DNA of 41,346 nt from Minisyncoccota bacterium (GTDB lineage: Bacteria; Patescibacteriota; Minisyncoccia; JAHIHE01; JAGLIN01), in assembly GCA_023142995.1 (NCBI GenBank), contig JAGLIM010000032.1, positions 1 through 41,346 on the forward strand, written 5' to 3'. Below are positions 25,009 through 31,842 of the stretch, one piece after another. Each line of letters starts with the position of its first letter. Position 1 is the first letter of the stretch. A program made the position numbers and the translations under genes. The notes under the pieces are model-generated. The model did no database searches and had not been told where the DNA came from. It saw only the letters and a list, made by a program, of their open reading frames with translations.

Positions 25009-26343
25009 ATGTCATTTGTAGAACTAATAAAAAACAGAAAAGCAAAAGTAACGATTATTGGTATGGGCTATGTTGGTTTGCCTCATGCTGTTGAAATTGC
25101 TAAGGTTGGATTTTCTGTGTCAGGAATTGATGTTCAGAAAAAAAGAGTTAATAGCTTAAACAAAGGAGTATCCTATATTAAAGATGTAAAAAGCGGTGAA
25201 TTAAAGAAAGTTATCAAAAACAAAAAATTTAAAGCTTATAATACTTATAAATCATTAAAAAAGGCTGATATTGTGATTATTTGTGTTCCTACTCCGCTTG
25301 ATGATTATAGAATTCCAAATCTGTCTTATATTAAATTCTCTGTTAAAGAAATTAAAAAATATCTTCATAAAGAACAACTAATTATTTTAGAAAGTACTAC
25401 TTATCCAGGGACGACTGAAGAAGTTATTTTGCCTATGCTTAAAGAAACGGGGCTAGAAGTTGGAAAAGATTTCTATCTTTCTTTTGCGCCAGAAAGGATT
25501 GATCCTGGGAATAATATGGCGTTTTCTGATATTACAAAAGTAGTCGGTGGAATTACTAAAAAATGTACAAATTTGACGGAACTTTTTTATAGTCAATTTA
25601 TTAAAAATGTTCATCCTGTTTCATCTTCAAAAATTGCTGAAATGACGAAATTGTTGGAAAATATTTATCGATTGATCAATATTTCTGCGATTAACGAACT
25701 TGCCCTCCTGTGTGGAAAGATGCAAATTGATATCTGGGAAGTAATTGATGCTGCTAAAACAAAACCATATGGATTTCAGGCGTTTTATCCTTCTTCTAAA
25801 GTGGGCGGACATTGTATTCCTCTTGATCCATTCTATCTTTCCTGGAAAGCGAAAGAATATAATTTTTGGACAAGGTTTATTGAACTTGCTGGCGAAATTA
25901 ATGAACAAATGCCGCATTATACTGTTACTACGGTAAATTATGCTTTAAATCAACAAGGAAAAAGCATTAGAAATTCTAAGATCTTGATTTGGGGTGTAGC
26001 ATATAAAAAAGATATTGGAGATAGTAGAGAATCTGCTTCTTTTGAAATAATTCCTGATCTCTTGAAAAAAGGAGCTATAATAGATTATTTTGACCCTTAT
26101 ATTCCTAAAATATCAATTCAAAAAAAATCAGCTTCTATAAAAAATAGTACTGAGCGAACATTAGAACTTAAATCCATTGACTTTTCTTTAAGGTCTTTGA
26201 AAAAATATGACTGTGTTTTGATTCTGACAGATCATTCTAAGTTTGATTATGAAGAAATTGCGAAAAATGCTAGATTGGTCATAGATACTAAAAATGCTAT
26301 TAAATCAAGAAAACATAAAAATGTTTTTAGGATTGGTGGGTAA
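25009..26343 (+). CDS. wbpA: UDP-N-acetylglucosamine 6-dehydrogenase (WbpA-like)
   Basis: A nucleotide-sugar dehydrogenase of 444 residues. The Rossmann motif GMGYVGLP is at 18-25, PTPLDD at 94-99, SFAPERIDPGN at 158-168 and the catalytic cysteine C269 in VGGHCIPLDP. The APERIDPGN and GGHCIPLDP signatures fit the WbpA/WecC group, which oxidises UDP-GlcNAc or UDP-ManNAc, rather than Ugd. With WbpB, WbpE and WbpD homologues upstream it would supply UDP-GlcNAcA. It is the last + strand gene; the convergent gene ends only 2 bp away. Confidence 0.85.
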   Translation: MSFVELIKNRKAKVTIIGMGYVGLPHAVEIAKVGFSVSGIDVQKKRVNSLNKGVSYIKDVKSGELKKVIKNKKFKAYNTYKSLKKADIVIICVPTPLDDYRIPNLSYIKFSVKEIKKYLHKEQLIILESTTYPGTTEEVILPMLKETGLEVGKDFYLSFAPERIDPGNNMAFSDITKVVGGITKKCTNLTELFYSQFIKNVHPVSSSKIAEMTKLLENIYRLINISAINELALLCGKMQIDIWEVIDAAKTKPYGFQAFYPSSKVGGHCIPLDPFYLSWKAKEYNFWTRFIELAGEINEQMPHYTVTTVNYALNQQGKSIRNSKILIWGVAYKKDIGDSRESASFEIIPDLLKKGAIIDYFDPYIPKISIQKKSASIKNSTERTLELKSIDFSLRSLKKYDCVLILTDHSKFDYEEIAKNARLVIDTKNAIKSRKHKNVFRIGG

Positions 26344-26345
26344 AG

Positions 26346-27668
26346 CTAATTTTTGATCATAGACCTATCAAGTAAAGCAGATAATTGACGAGTAAGTTCT
26401 TCTCTTTCATATTTCTTTAAAAATTTATCATTATTTATTTTGAATTTATCATTTGAAACTTGGTCAATAAAAGAAGAGATCTTTTGAGTCATCTCTTCTT
26501 TTTTTTCTGTTTCATAATCAATAATAATTCCCCTTTGATATTTTTTAATGGCTTTTCCAGCTGCTCCATCTTTAGGACCAAGACAAATTATAGGTTTTTT
26601 TGCTCCAAAATATTCAAATAATTTTCCAGAAAAAATAACTTTATTATTTGGAGAAGAATCTATCAGAAGTAAAAGAATATCACTGTTTTTCATAAGAGTT
26701 AGAGCTTCTCTATGGGGAGCAAAACTAATTTTCTGAACATTATTCTGTAGATTATTTCTTTTAATGACCTCTTCTAATTTTTGTGGTAATGCCCCTGTGA
26801 ACATTACTTTTAAGTTAGATGTACTCTCTCTCTTTTTATCTAAAATGTTTTTTATTATTTCTAAAAACATAGATGCAATAGGCTCTCTGTTTTTATCGCA
26901 ACTTCCAACATACGATATGGTGATTTTATTATCATCTTTTTTCTTGGAATCTGAAATATTTAAAAAATCTTTATGGTCAAATCCATTTGTTATGACAATA
27001 GATTTATCTGCAATAAATTTAAATTTATCGCAGTATTTCTTGAGCATTTCATCTGAAACAAATATAACTTGAGAAGCACGTTTGGTAACTGTTTTTTCTA
27101 TTTGAATGTTTATAAACGATTTGACAGTGTTATATTTTAATGCAAATTCGTCTGTATTAAAAAACCAACCGTCGCGATAGTCCAATACTAATGGAAGCTT
27201 TGATCTTTTACTCAGAATATAGCCAACTATAAAGCTTGTAAATGATGGTCCTGAGCAAAAGATCACATCAATCTTATTTTGTTTAATTACTTTATTACCA
27301 GTAAATAATGCAAAAGGAAGCCAGCCGATCCATATATCAGGAATTACTATTTCTTTTTCAATGAATTTTAGAATCAAATTTAATATATTTTTAAAATAAT
27401 TATTGTTTTTTCCTTTTGCAGTATCGAATTTGATCCATGATAAATTCTTTTGTTTTGGTTTCAAGCAGTTTGTTCTATATATTTTTGTTTTTTTAGGTAT
27501 TTCTTTTAAGAGATTTTCGTCTTTTAAAAGCAGATATGACGATTTTATCGTTAATACAAAAGATTGCCAGCCGAATTGCGGTAAGTATTTTACAAATTTC
27601 AAATTTCTTTGAACTCCTGTTCCTCCTATGGGCGGAAATATATTGGAAATGATTAAAACCTTTTTCAT
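26346..27668 (-). CDS. GT4-family glycosyltransferase
   Basis: A GT-B glycosyltransferase of 440 residues. The N-terminus KVLIISNIFPPIGGTGVQR holds the glycine-rich acceptor loop. The C-terminal domain has ISYVGSCDKNREP and SGKLFEYFGAKKPIICLG, the donor-binding region. It follows the 2-epimerase gene on the same strand after a 1-bp gap, so the two are probably co-translated. It is convergent with wbpA, with stops 2 bp apart and no room for a terminator between them. Confidence 0.8.
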   Translation of the reverse strand: MKKVLIISNIFPPIGGTGVQRNLKFVKYLPQFGWQSFVLTIKSSYLLLKDENLLKEIPKKTKIYRTNCLKPKQKNLSWIKFDTAKGKNNNYFKNILNLILKFIEKEIVIPDIWIGWLPFALFTGNKVIKQNKIDVIFCSGPSFTSFIVGYILSKRSKLPLVLDYRDGWFFNTDEFALKYNTVKSFINIQIEKTVTKRASQVIFVSDEMLKKYCDKFKFIADKSIVITNGFDHKDFLNISDSKKKDDNKITISYVGSCDKNREPIASMFLEIIKNILDKKRESTSNLKVMFTGALPQKLEEVIKRNNLQNNVQKISFAPHREALTLMKNSDILLLLIDSSPNNKVIFSGKLFEYFGAKKPIICLGPKDGAAGKAIKKYQRGIIIDYETEKKEEMTQKISSFIDQVSNDKFKINNDKFLKKYEREELTRQLSALLDRSMIKN

Positions 27669-27669
27669 A

Positions 27670-28737
27670 TTATAAATTGTCTATTATGTTTGTAATTTCT
27701 TTTGCAGCATTTCCATCTCCAAAATAGTTATGTTGCGCTGTTTTTGTTTCGAAACTTTCAATTGCGTTTAATATTTTTGTTTTATCGTTTCCAACTAAAA
27801 TATTCCATTTATCTTTTACTGTCTCAATCCATTCCGTTTCATTTCTTAAAGTGATGCAAGGTGTTTTAAGAAAATAAGCTTCTTTTTGAATTCCACCTGA
27901 ATCCGTAATTATTTTTTCTGCATTTTCTTCTAGTTCTAACATATCCAAATAGCCTAAAGGTTTGATCATTATAATGTTCTTTGCTGATATTATTTTATCA
28001 TATAATTTATATCTTTTTATGAATTTTTCAGTTCTTGGATGCAATGGTATGATTATCTTTTTGTTGCTTAAAATAAATGCGTCAAAGATAGATTCTAAAT
28101 TTTGTTTATTATCAGTATTTATTGTTCTATGTATAGTTGCTAAAATGTATTTCTTACTTTTAACTTTTAACCTTTTTAAAATACCAGAAGTATTTTGGGA
28201 TATTTTTATGTTTTGTTTAACGGAGTCATACATAACATCTCCAGTGAAATAAACTTTTTTGGTTATTCCTTCTTTTTTTAATAGATTTATAGCATTTATT
28301 GTTGGACAGAAAAATAGATCAGATATATGATCTGTAACTACCCTGTTTATCTCTTCTGGCATAGTTTTTTGGAAGCTTCTAAGTCCAGCTTCTATGTGTC
28401 CAATAGTAATATGAAGCTTAGATGCAGCTAGGGCTCCAGCTAAGGTTGAATTAGTATCGCCGTAAACTAGCACTAGATTTGGTTTTTCTTTAATTAATAT
28501 CTTTTCTATTTCTATTAACATCTTACCTGTTTGCTGTCCGTGATTTCCAGAGCCAACTTCTAAATTATAATTAGGTTTACTGATCTTTAGTTCATCAAAA
28601 AATAACTGTGACATTTCTGTGTCATAATGTTGTCCTGTATGAATTGTGATCTCTTTATGTTTCTTTCTTAATTTTTTGGATAATGATGCAATCTTTATAA
28701 ATTGAGGTCTGGCTCCGACAATAGATATAATCTTCAT
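27670..28737 (-). CDS. wecB: UDP-N-acetylglucosamine 2-epimerase (WecB/WbpI-like)
   Basis: A non-hydrolysing 2-epimerase of 355 residues. Visible motifs are GARPQFIK at 8-15, TGQHYD, YGDTNSTLAG, GHIEAGLRSF, PEEINRVVTD and TDSGGIQKEA, all diagnostic. WecB turns UDP-GlcNAc into UDP-ManNAc; WbpI acts on the 2,3-diacetamido-glucuronate made by WbpABDE. The presence of those genes favours WbpI, but the two cannot be separated by eye. The longest frame begins at a GTG (28758); the ATG at 28737, directly before MKIISIVGARPQ, is the better start. Confidence 0.88.
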   Translation of the reverse strand: MKIISIVGARPQFIKIASLSKKLRKKHKEITIHTGQHYDTEMSQLFFDELKISKPNYNLEVGSGNHGQQTGKMLIEIEKILIKEKPNLVLVYGDTNSTLAGALAASKLHITIGHIEAGLRSFQKTMPEEINRVVTDHISDLFFCPTINAINLLKKEGITKKVYFTGDVMYDSVKQNIKISQNTSGILKRLKVKSKKYILATIHRTINTDNKQNLESIFDAFILSNKKIIIPLHPRTEKFIKRYKLYDKIISAKNIIMIKPLGYLDMLELEENAEKIITDSGGIQKEAYFLKTPCITLRNETEWIETVKDKWNILVGNDKTKILNAIESFETKTAQHNYFGDGNAAKEITNIIDNL

Positions 28738-28797
28738 TTGATTTTTTATTAATGTCACTGAATTAGCAAATATTTATAGTGATAGCAATCTAATACT

Positions 28798-28826
28798 ATT
28801 TTAGCTTAATTATAATTAAAAATCAA
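28798..28826 (-). promoter_or_regulatory. Candidate promoter for the epimerase-GT4 unit
   Basis: On the - strand, TTGATT and TAAAAT are separated by exactly 17 bp, with the start codon about 60 bp downstream. Because the region is very AT-rich, a chance match is possible. Confidence 0.35.
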
Positions 28827-28836
28827 TAATAAACAA

Positions 28837-28864
28837 AAAAAAGAGACATTTCTGTCTCTTTTTT
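28837..28864 (-). terminator. Rho-independent terminator of the pilin operon
   Basis: An 8-bp stem AAGAGACA/TGTCTCTT with a four-base loop and A-run and T-run on both sides, about 20 bp after the last pilin stop. On the - strand the stem is followed by eight T. The symmetry could let it act on both strands. Confidence 0.75.
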
Positions 28865-28883
28865 AAATAGTGTAATAATAATA

Positions 28884-29243
28884 TTATCCAAGAATAACAG
28901 TTGAAACAACAATAACCATTGCGTAAGCTAGACCTGCGATAACAACTCCTATAATTCCAAAACCAATAGTTTTCTTAGCAGTTGCAACATTGTCTTCGTT
29001 TCCAGCAGCAGTAAGATATAGTACACCACCATAAATAATAACAAGTGTAGCAACAATAGAAATGAAACCTAAAATCCAGTTTGTAAGGTTCATAATAGCT
29101 TGTCTAATATCTGTTGGAACGCCTGATGGAGCTTCTTTAGTTCCCCAGCCTGAAATATCTGCTGCTAAAGTTATACTTGCAGTACACATTAATGTGTAAG
29201 CGGCAACAGAAGAAGCAGTAATTGCTTTGATGAATTTTGTCAT
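28884..29243 (-). CDS. TrbC/VirB2-like pilin, array member 1 (strong ribosome-binding site)
   Basis: A small membrane protein of 119 residues with a signal peptide (cleavage probably after ITLAA), a short extracytoplasmic segment and two spans (WILGFISIVATLVIIYGG and IGFGIIGVVIAGLAYA) around a polar loop AAGNEDNVATAKK. This matches the CPR T4SS-pilin/TrbC-VirB2 type. The longest frame begins at a GTG that lies within an excellent ribosome-binding site (AGGAGG at 29252-29257, 8 nt spacing), so the ATG at 29243 is the real start. It is the only gene here with such a site, suggesting high expression as a major subunit. Confidence 0.8.
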   Translation of the reverse strand: MTKFIKAITASSVAAYTLMCTASITLAADISGWGTKEAPSGVPTDIRQAIMNLTNWILGFISIVATLVIIYGGVLYLTAAGNEDNVATAKKTIGFGIIGVVIAGLAYAMVIVVSTVILG

Positions 29244-29303
29244 TTTTTTCACCTCCTTTCAATATTAAATATAAATTTAGAAATCTATTTATTATGTGTA
29301 AGT

Positions 29304-29870
29304 TTATGCTAAAATTGTTGCGACTATAACATTTACAATTGCAAATGCGATGCCAGCGATAAATAAGCCAATTAATCCATAACTAATTGTTTTTTTACCG
29401 TTTTCTGCTTTACTTTCATCGCCAGCTGAAGTCATATATTGGAAGCCTCCCCAAACTAAAGCCAAAGTTGCGATAGATGCTGCAAATCCTAAAACCCAAT
29501 TTATAATTTTTAATAAAGCATCATCAAAATCTGTTGGCGCATCATCAGGAGCAGTTCCAATATTGTACCCGCCAAAACATACATTTCCAACATGATTTGT
29601 GTCAATCGTACAATCAGCAGTGCACCATAAAACAGTGGCTGCGGCAGTGGCTGAAGTGTCTCCAAGGTCTGCGCATGTCATTGCTCCTCCTCTTGCCTGA
29701 ACATTGGTTGTAATAGCAGCGGCAGCAGCGCCTACATCGCATATTTCTATCTTTTCAAGTGTTCCTACTGTACTGCCACATTCTGCCTTAACTAATGAGG
29801 TGCTAAAAAACGAAAAACTAAAAATAGTAAACGAAATTATCAGAACATTGCTGAAATATTTTGAATTCAT
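29304..29870 (-). CDS. TrbC/VirB2-like pilin, array member 2 (Cys-rich ectodomain)
   Basis: 188 residues, the longest member of the array. After a signal peptide (ending near LVKA) there is an added region of about 80 residues, rich in Ala and Thr, with six cysteines (ECG, ICD, TCA, WCTADC, VCF). The conserved pilin core follows: DFDDALLKIINWVLGF, a first span, WGGFQYMTSAGD, KAENGKKTI and a second span. Six cysteines on the outer side suggest disulfides or a ligand. The Cys-rich insert is shared in part with member 5. Confidence 0.75.
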   Translation of the reverse strand: MNSKYFSNVLIISFTIFSFSFFSTSLVKAECGSTVGTLEKIEICDVGAAAAAITTNVQARGGAMTCADLGDTSATAAATVLWCTADCTIDTNHVGNVCFGGYNIGTAPDDAPTDFDDALLKIINWVLGFAASIATLALVWGGFQYMTSAGDESKAENGKKTISYGLIGLFIAGIAFAIVNVIVATILA

Positions 29871-29888
29871 ATTTTTGTTGTTTAATAT

Positions 29889-30248
29889 TTATACTAAAAT
29901 TTTTGTAACTACAATATTTACAATAGCATATGCCAAACCTGCGACAATTAGGCCGATTACAGCGTAGCTAATTGTTTTTTTACCAGTTTCTGCTTTGGAC
30001 GTGTCACCAGCTGAAGTCATATATTGCATACCACCCCAAATTAAGGCTAAAGTCGCTACTGCGGCAGTAAATCCTAAAATCCAATTTATACCTCTTAGCA
30101 AAGAGTCGTCAAAATCTACAGGGGCTCCAACTGGAGGGGGTCCCATATTCCATCCTGATGCTTTTACTGTTTTTGAAGCAAATGCTGAACAAACTGTTAG
30201 GATTGAAAACAAATTTGTGTACATGAACAATTTTATTTTTTTTGACAT
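29889..30248 (-). CDS. TrbC/VirB2-like pilin, array member 3
   Basis: 119 residues with a signal peptide (about 1-29), a short Pro/Gly segment (GPPPVGAP) and the two-span core: INWILGFTAAVATLALIWGG, MTSAGDTSKAETGKKTISY and a second span. The core is nearly identical to member 2, so these two are the closest pair and probably a recent duplication. No cysteine lies in the mature part. No clear ribosome-binding site. Confidence 0.78.
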   Translation of the reverse strand: MSKKIKLFMYTNLFSILTVCSAFASKTVKASGWNMGPPPVGAPVDFDDSLLRGINWILGFTAAVATLALIWGGMQYMTSAGDTSKAETGKKTISYAVIGLIVAGLAYAIVNIVVTKILV

Positions 30249-30258
30249 AAAGATTAAG

Positions 30259-30609
30259 TTAAGCTAATAATTTTGTTGCGATCAAGCTAACTAATGCATA
30301 AGAGACTCCAGAAATTATTATTCCTATGGTTGCGTAATAGATTATTTTTTTTGAAAGATCTGCTTTTTGAGCATCTCCTGATGAGCTAACATAATTTAAT
30401 CCTCCCCAAATAATTGCAAGGACTGATAATGTTACTGTAAAAGCAAGAAGCCAATTTGATATTCGAAGAACGCTTCCCATAAAATCATCTGTTAATCCAA
30501 AAACATTGGCAGGCAAAACCCATTGCGCATATGTGTAATTAACATTTGTGATGAATAATAGTAACGAACTACAAAAAATAAAACTAATTTTTGATATATT
30601 TATTTTCAT
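30259..30609 (-). CDS. TrbC/VirB2-like pilin, array member 4
   Basis: 116 residues. The longest frame would begin at a TTG (30645) and add 12 residues before the signal peptide; the ATG at 30609 gives a normal signal peptide MKINISKISFIF...YAQW and is preferred. The core has ISNWLLAFTVTLSVLAIIWGG, SSSGDAQKADLSKK and a second span IGIIISGVSYALV. It shares SSGDAQKA with member 5 rather than TSAGD as in members 2 and 3, so the array has two subgroups. Confidence 0.78.
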   Translation of the reverse strand: MKINISKISFIFCSSLLLFITNVNYTYAQWVLPANVFGLTDDFMGSVLRISNWLLAFTVTLSVLAIIWGGLNYVSSSGDAQKADLSKKIIYYATIGIIISGVSYALVSLIATKLLA

Positions 30610-30690
30610 TATGATAATTATCTCATTATTTTGATAGATAGTCAAGTATTTTTATTTTTCTTGCATAGGAATTTCAATGTCTATAGCATT

Positions 30691-30719
30691 GTAGAGACGA
30701 GGCAGTGCCTCGTTCCTAC
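30691..30719. repeat. GC-rich palindrome between pilin genes 4 and 5
   Basis: GTAGAGACGAGGC faces GCCTCGTTCCTAC across loop AGT, a 13-bp stem with one mismatch and one G-T pair. It is far more GC-rich than its surroundings and has no T-tract, so it is a REP-like palindrome rather than a terminator. It could affect processing of the polycistronic pilin mRNA. Confidence 0.6.
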
Positions 30720-30747
30720 GTGTCTGTGTTGTAAAACCTAATTTATT

Positions 30748-31170
30748 TTAAGTGAAAATAGTATTAAGTACTGTAATAATTGCATATGAAATTCCGATTA
30801 CTAAAACTCCAAGAATAGAATATTTCATTACCTTTTTTGCATTTTCAGCTTTTTGAGCATCGCCAGAAGATGCAGTATAGGTAACTCCTGACCAAATGAG
30901 GAATGTTACGGCAATTGCAAGGCCAAATCCAAGTGTCCACTCAATAAGTCTTTCTAAGATTGTGTCAAAAGGTACTCTTGGAATTCCTGGATCCAGACAA
31001 TCATCTGTGCAATTAAATATAGTTTCTCCTGCAGCTTCGTCACAACTTGTATCAGGAATACCTCCCACACATCCTGCTGTTGATCCTTGAGCTTTTTGAA
31101 TATTTAGTGGCAAAGAGAACGAAATAGATATCAATAATATAATAGATACTATAAAACTTGTCTTTTTCAT
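30748..31170 (-). CDS. TrbC/VirB2-like pilin, array member 5 (four cysteines)
   Basis: 140 residues. After a signal peptide (1-29, ending KAQG) there is an extra segment with four cysteines (GCVGG, TSCDEA, NCTDDC), then the two-span core LIEWTLGFGLAIAVTFLIWSG, SSGDAQKAENAKK and SILGVLVIGISYAI. It is the first pilin of the operon and starts 1 bp after the stop of the iscU-like gene, so translation of the two is probably coupled. Confidence 0.78.
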   Translation of the reverse strand: MKKTSFIVSIILLISISFSLPLNIQKAQGSTAGCVGGIPDTSCDEAAGETIFNCTDDCLDPGIPRVPFDTILERLIEWTLGFGLAIAVTFLIWSGVTYTASSGDAQKAENAKKVMKYSILGVLVIGISYAIITVLNTIFT

Positions 31171-31171
31171 T

Positions 31172-31552
31172 TTATTTGTTAGATAAATTAAGCTTATTTT
31201 GATATTTTTTTATAGCATCATGCAATGCGTCAGCAGCTAAGTTTGAACAATGCATTTTAATTGGAGGTAATCCTTCTAGACTATCTGCGACGTCATTATT
31301 GCTTATATTTAAGGCTTCATTCAGTGTTTTACCCTTTGCCAGATCTGTGGTCATTGATGAAGTTGCAATAGCAGCTGCGCAACCCAAAGTTTCAAACTTA
31401 ATTTCTTTGATAATATTATTTTGTACTTTGATATAAATTTTCATTAGATCGCCACAAACTGGATTTCCTGCTTTTCCAATCGCATCTGCTTTAATAAGTT
31501 TACCATAATTATGTGGTTTCGTAAAATGTTGAATTACTTTTTTTGAATACAT
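31172..31552 (-). CDS. iscU: IscU/NifU-type iron-sulfur cluster scaffold
   Basis: 126 residues, the normal size for IscU or SufU/NifU N-domain scaffolds. All three cluster-binding cysteines are present: C33 in NPVCGD (with the adjacent D35), C58 in LGCAAAIATSS and C102 in KMHCSNLA, together with the LPPIK motif (95-99) that IscU uses to bind the HscA chaperone. No cysteine desulfurase or ferredoxin gene is nearby. It is the first gene of the unit that continues into the pilins, an unexpected partner. Cytoplasmic. Confidence 0.88.
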   Translation of the reverse strand: MYSKKVIQHFTKPHNYGKLIKADAIGKAGNPVCGDLMKIYIKVQNNIIKEIKFETLGCAAAIATSSMTTDLAKGKTLNEALNISNNDVADSLEGLPPIKMHCSNLAADALHDAIKKYQNKLNLSNK

Positions 31553-31638
31553 AGAGAAAAGCTTTATAATTAGATTTATTGTGTGATTAGTTTTGTGATA
31601 TTTTTCGATATCTTCATAATATTCCTTGATCTTTTCAT

Positions 31639-31766
31639 AATATTTTTCGACCTTGTGGAGAAATCAATCGCATTTAGTTCTCCACAAGGTCGAACAATAT
31701 TTTAACATAGTTCTCCACAAGGTCGAACAATATTTTAACATAGTTTTTCACAAAGTCGAACAGTAT
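31639..31766. repeat. AATATT-ended palindrome, copy 6, followed by 33-bp tandem half-copies
   Basis: A full 63-bp palindrome (31639-31701; TTCGACCTTGTGGAGAA ... TTCTCCACAAGGTCGAA) is followed by two tandem 33-bp units (31701-31733 and 31734-31766). Each begins TTTAACATAG and carries only the right arm of the palindrome. The last unit has four or five substitutions. The array fills most of the 290-bp spacer between the iscU-like and DUF4012 genes; no other gene is seen there. Confidence 0.85.
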
Positions 31767-31842
31767 TAGTCAATACTATTTGTTTATATACTTTTATTAA
31801 TTTTAAAACAATCTATATTTATGTCAACGAATTATTTAGATA

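Noticed and set aside
29704-31090. Open frames on the + strand opposite the pilin genes.
   Set aside because: They are shadows of the pilin coding sequence; the - strand frames have signal peptides and a conserved two-span core.
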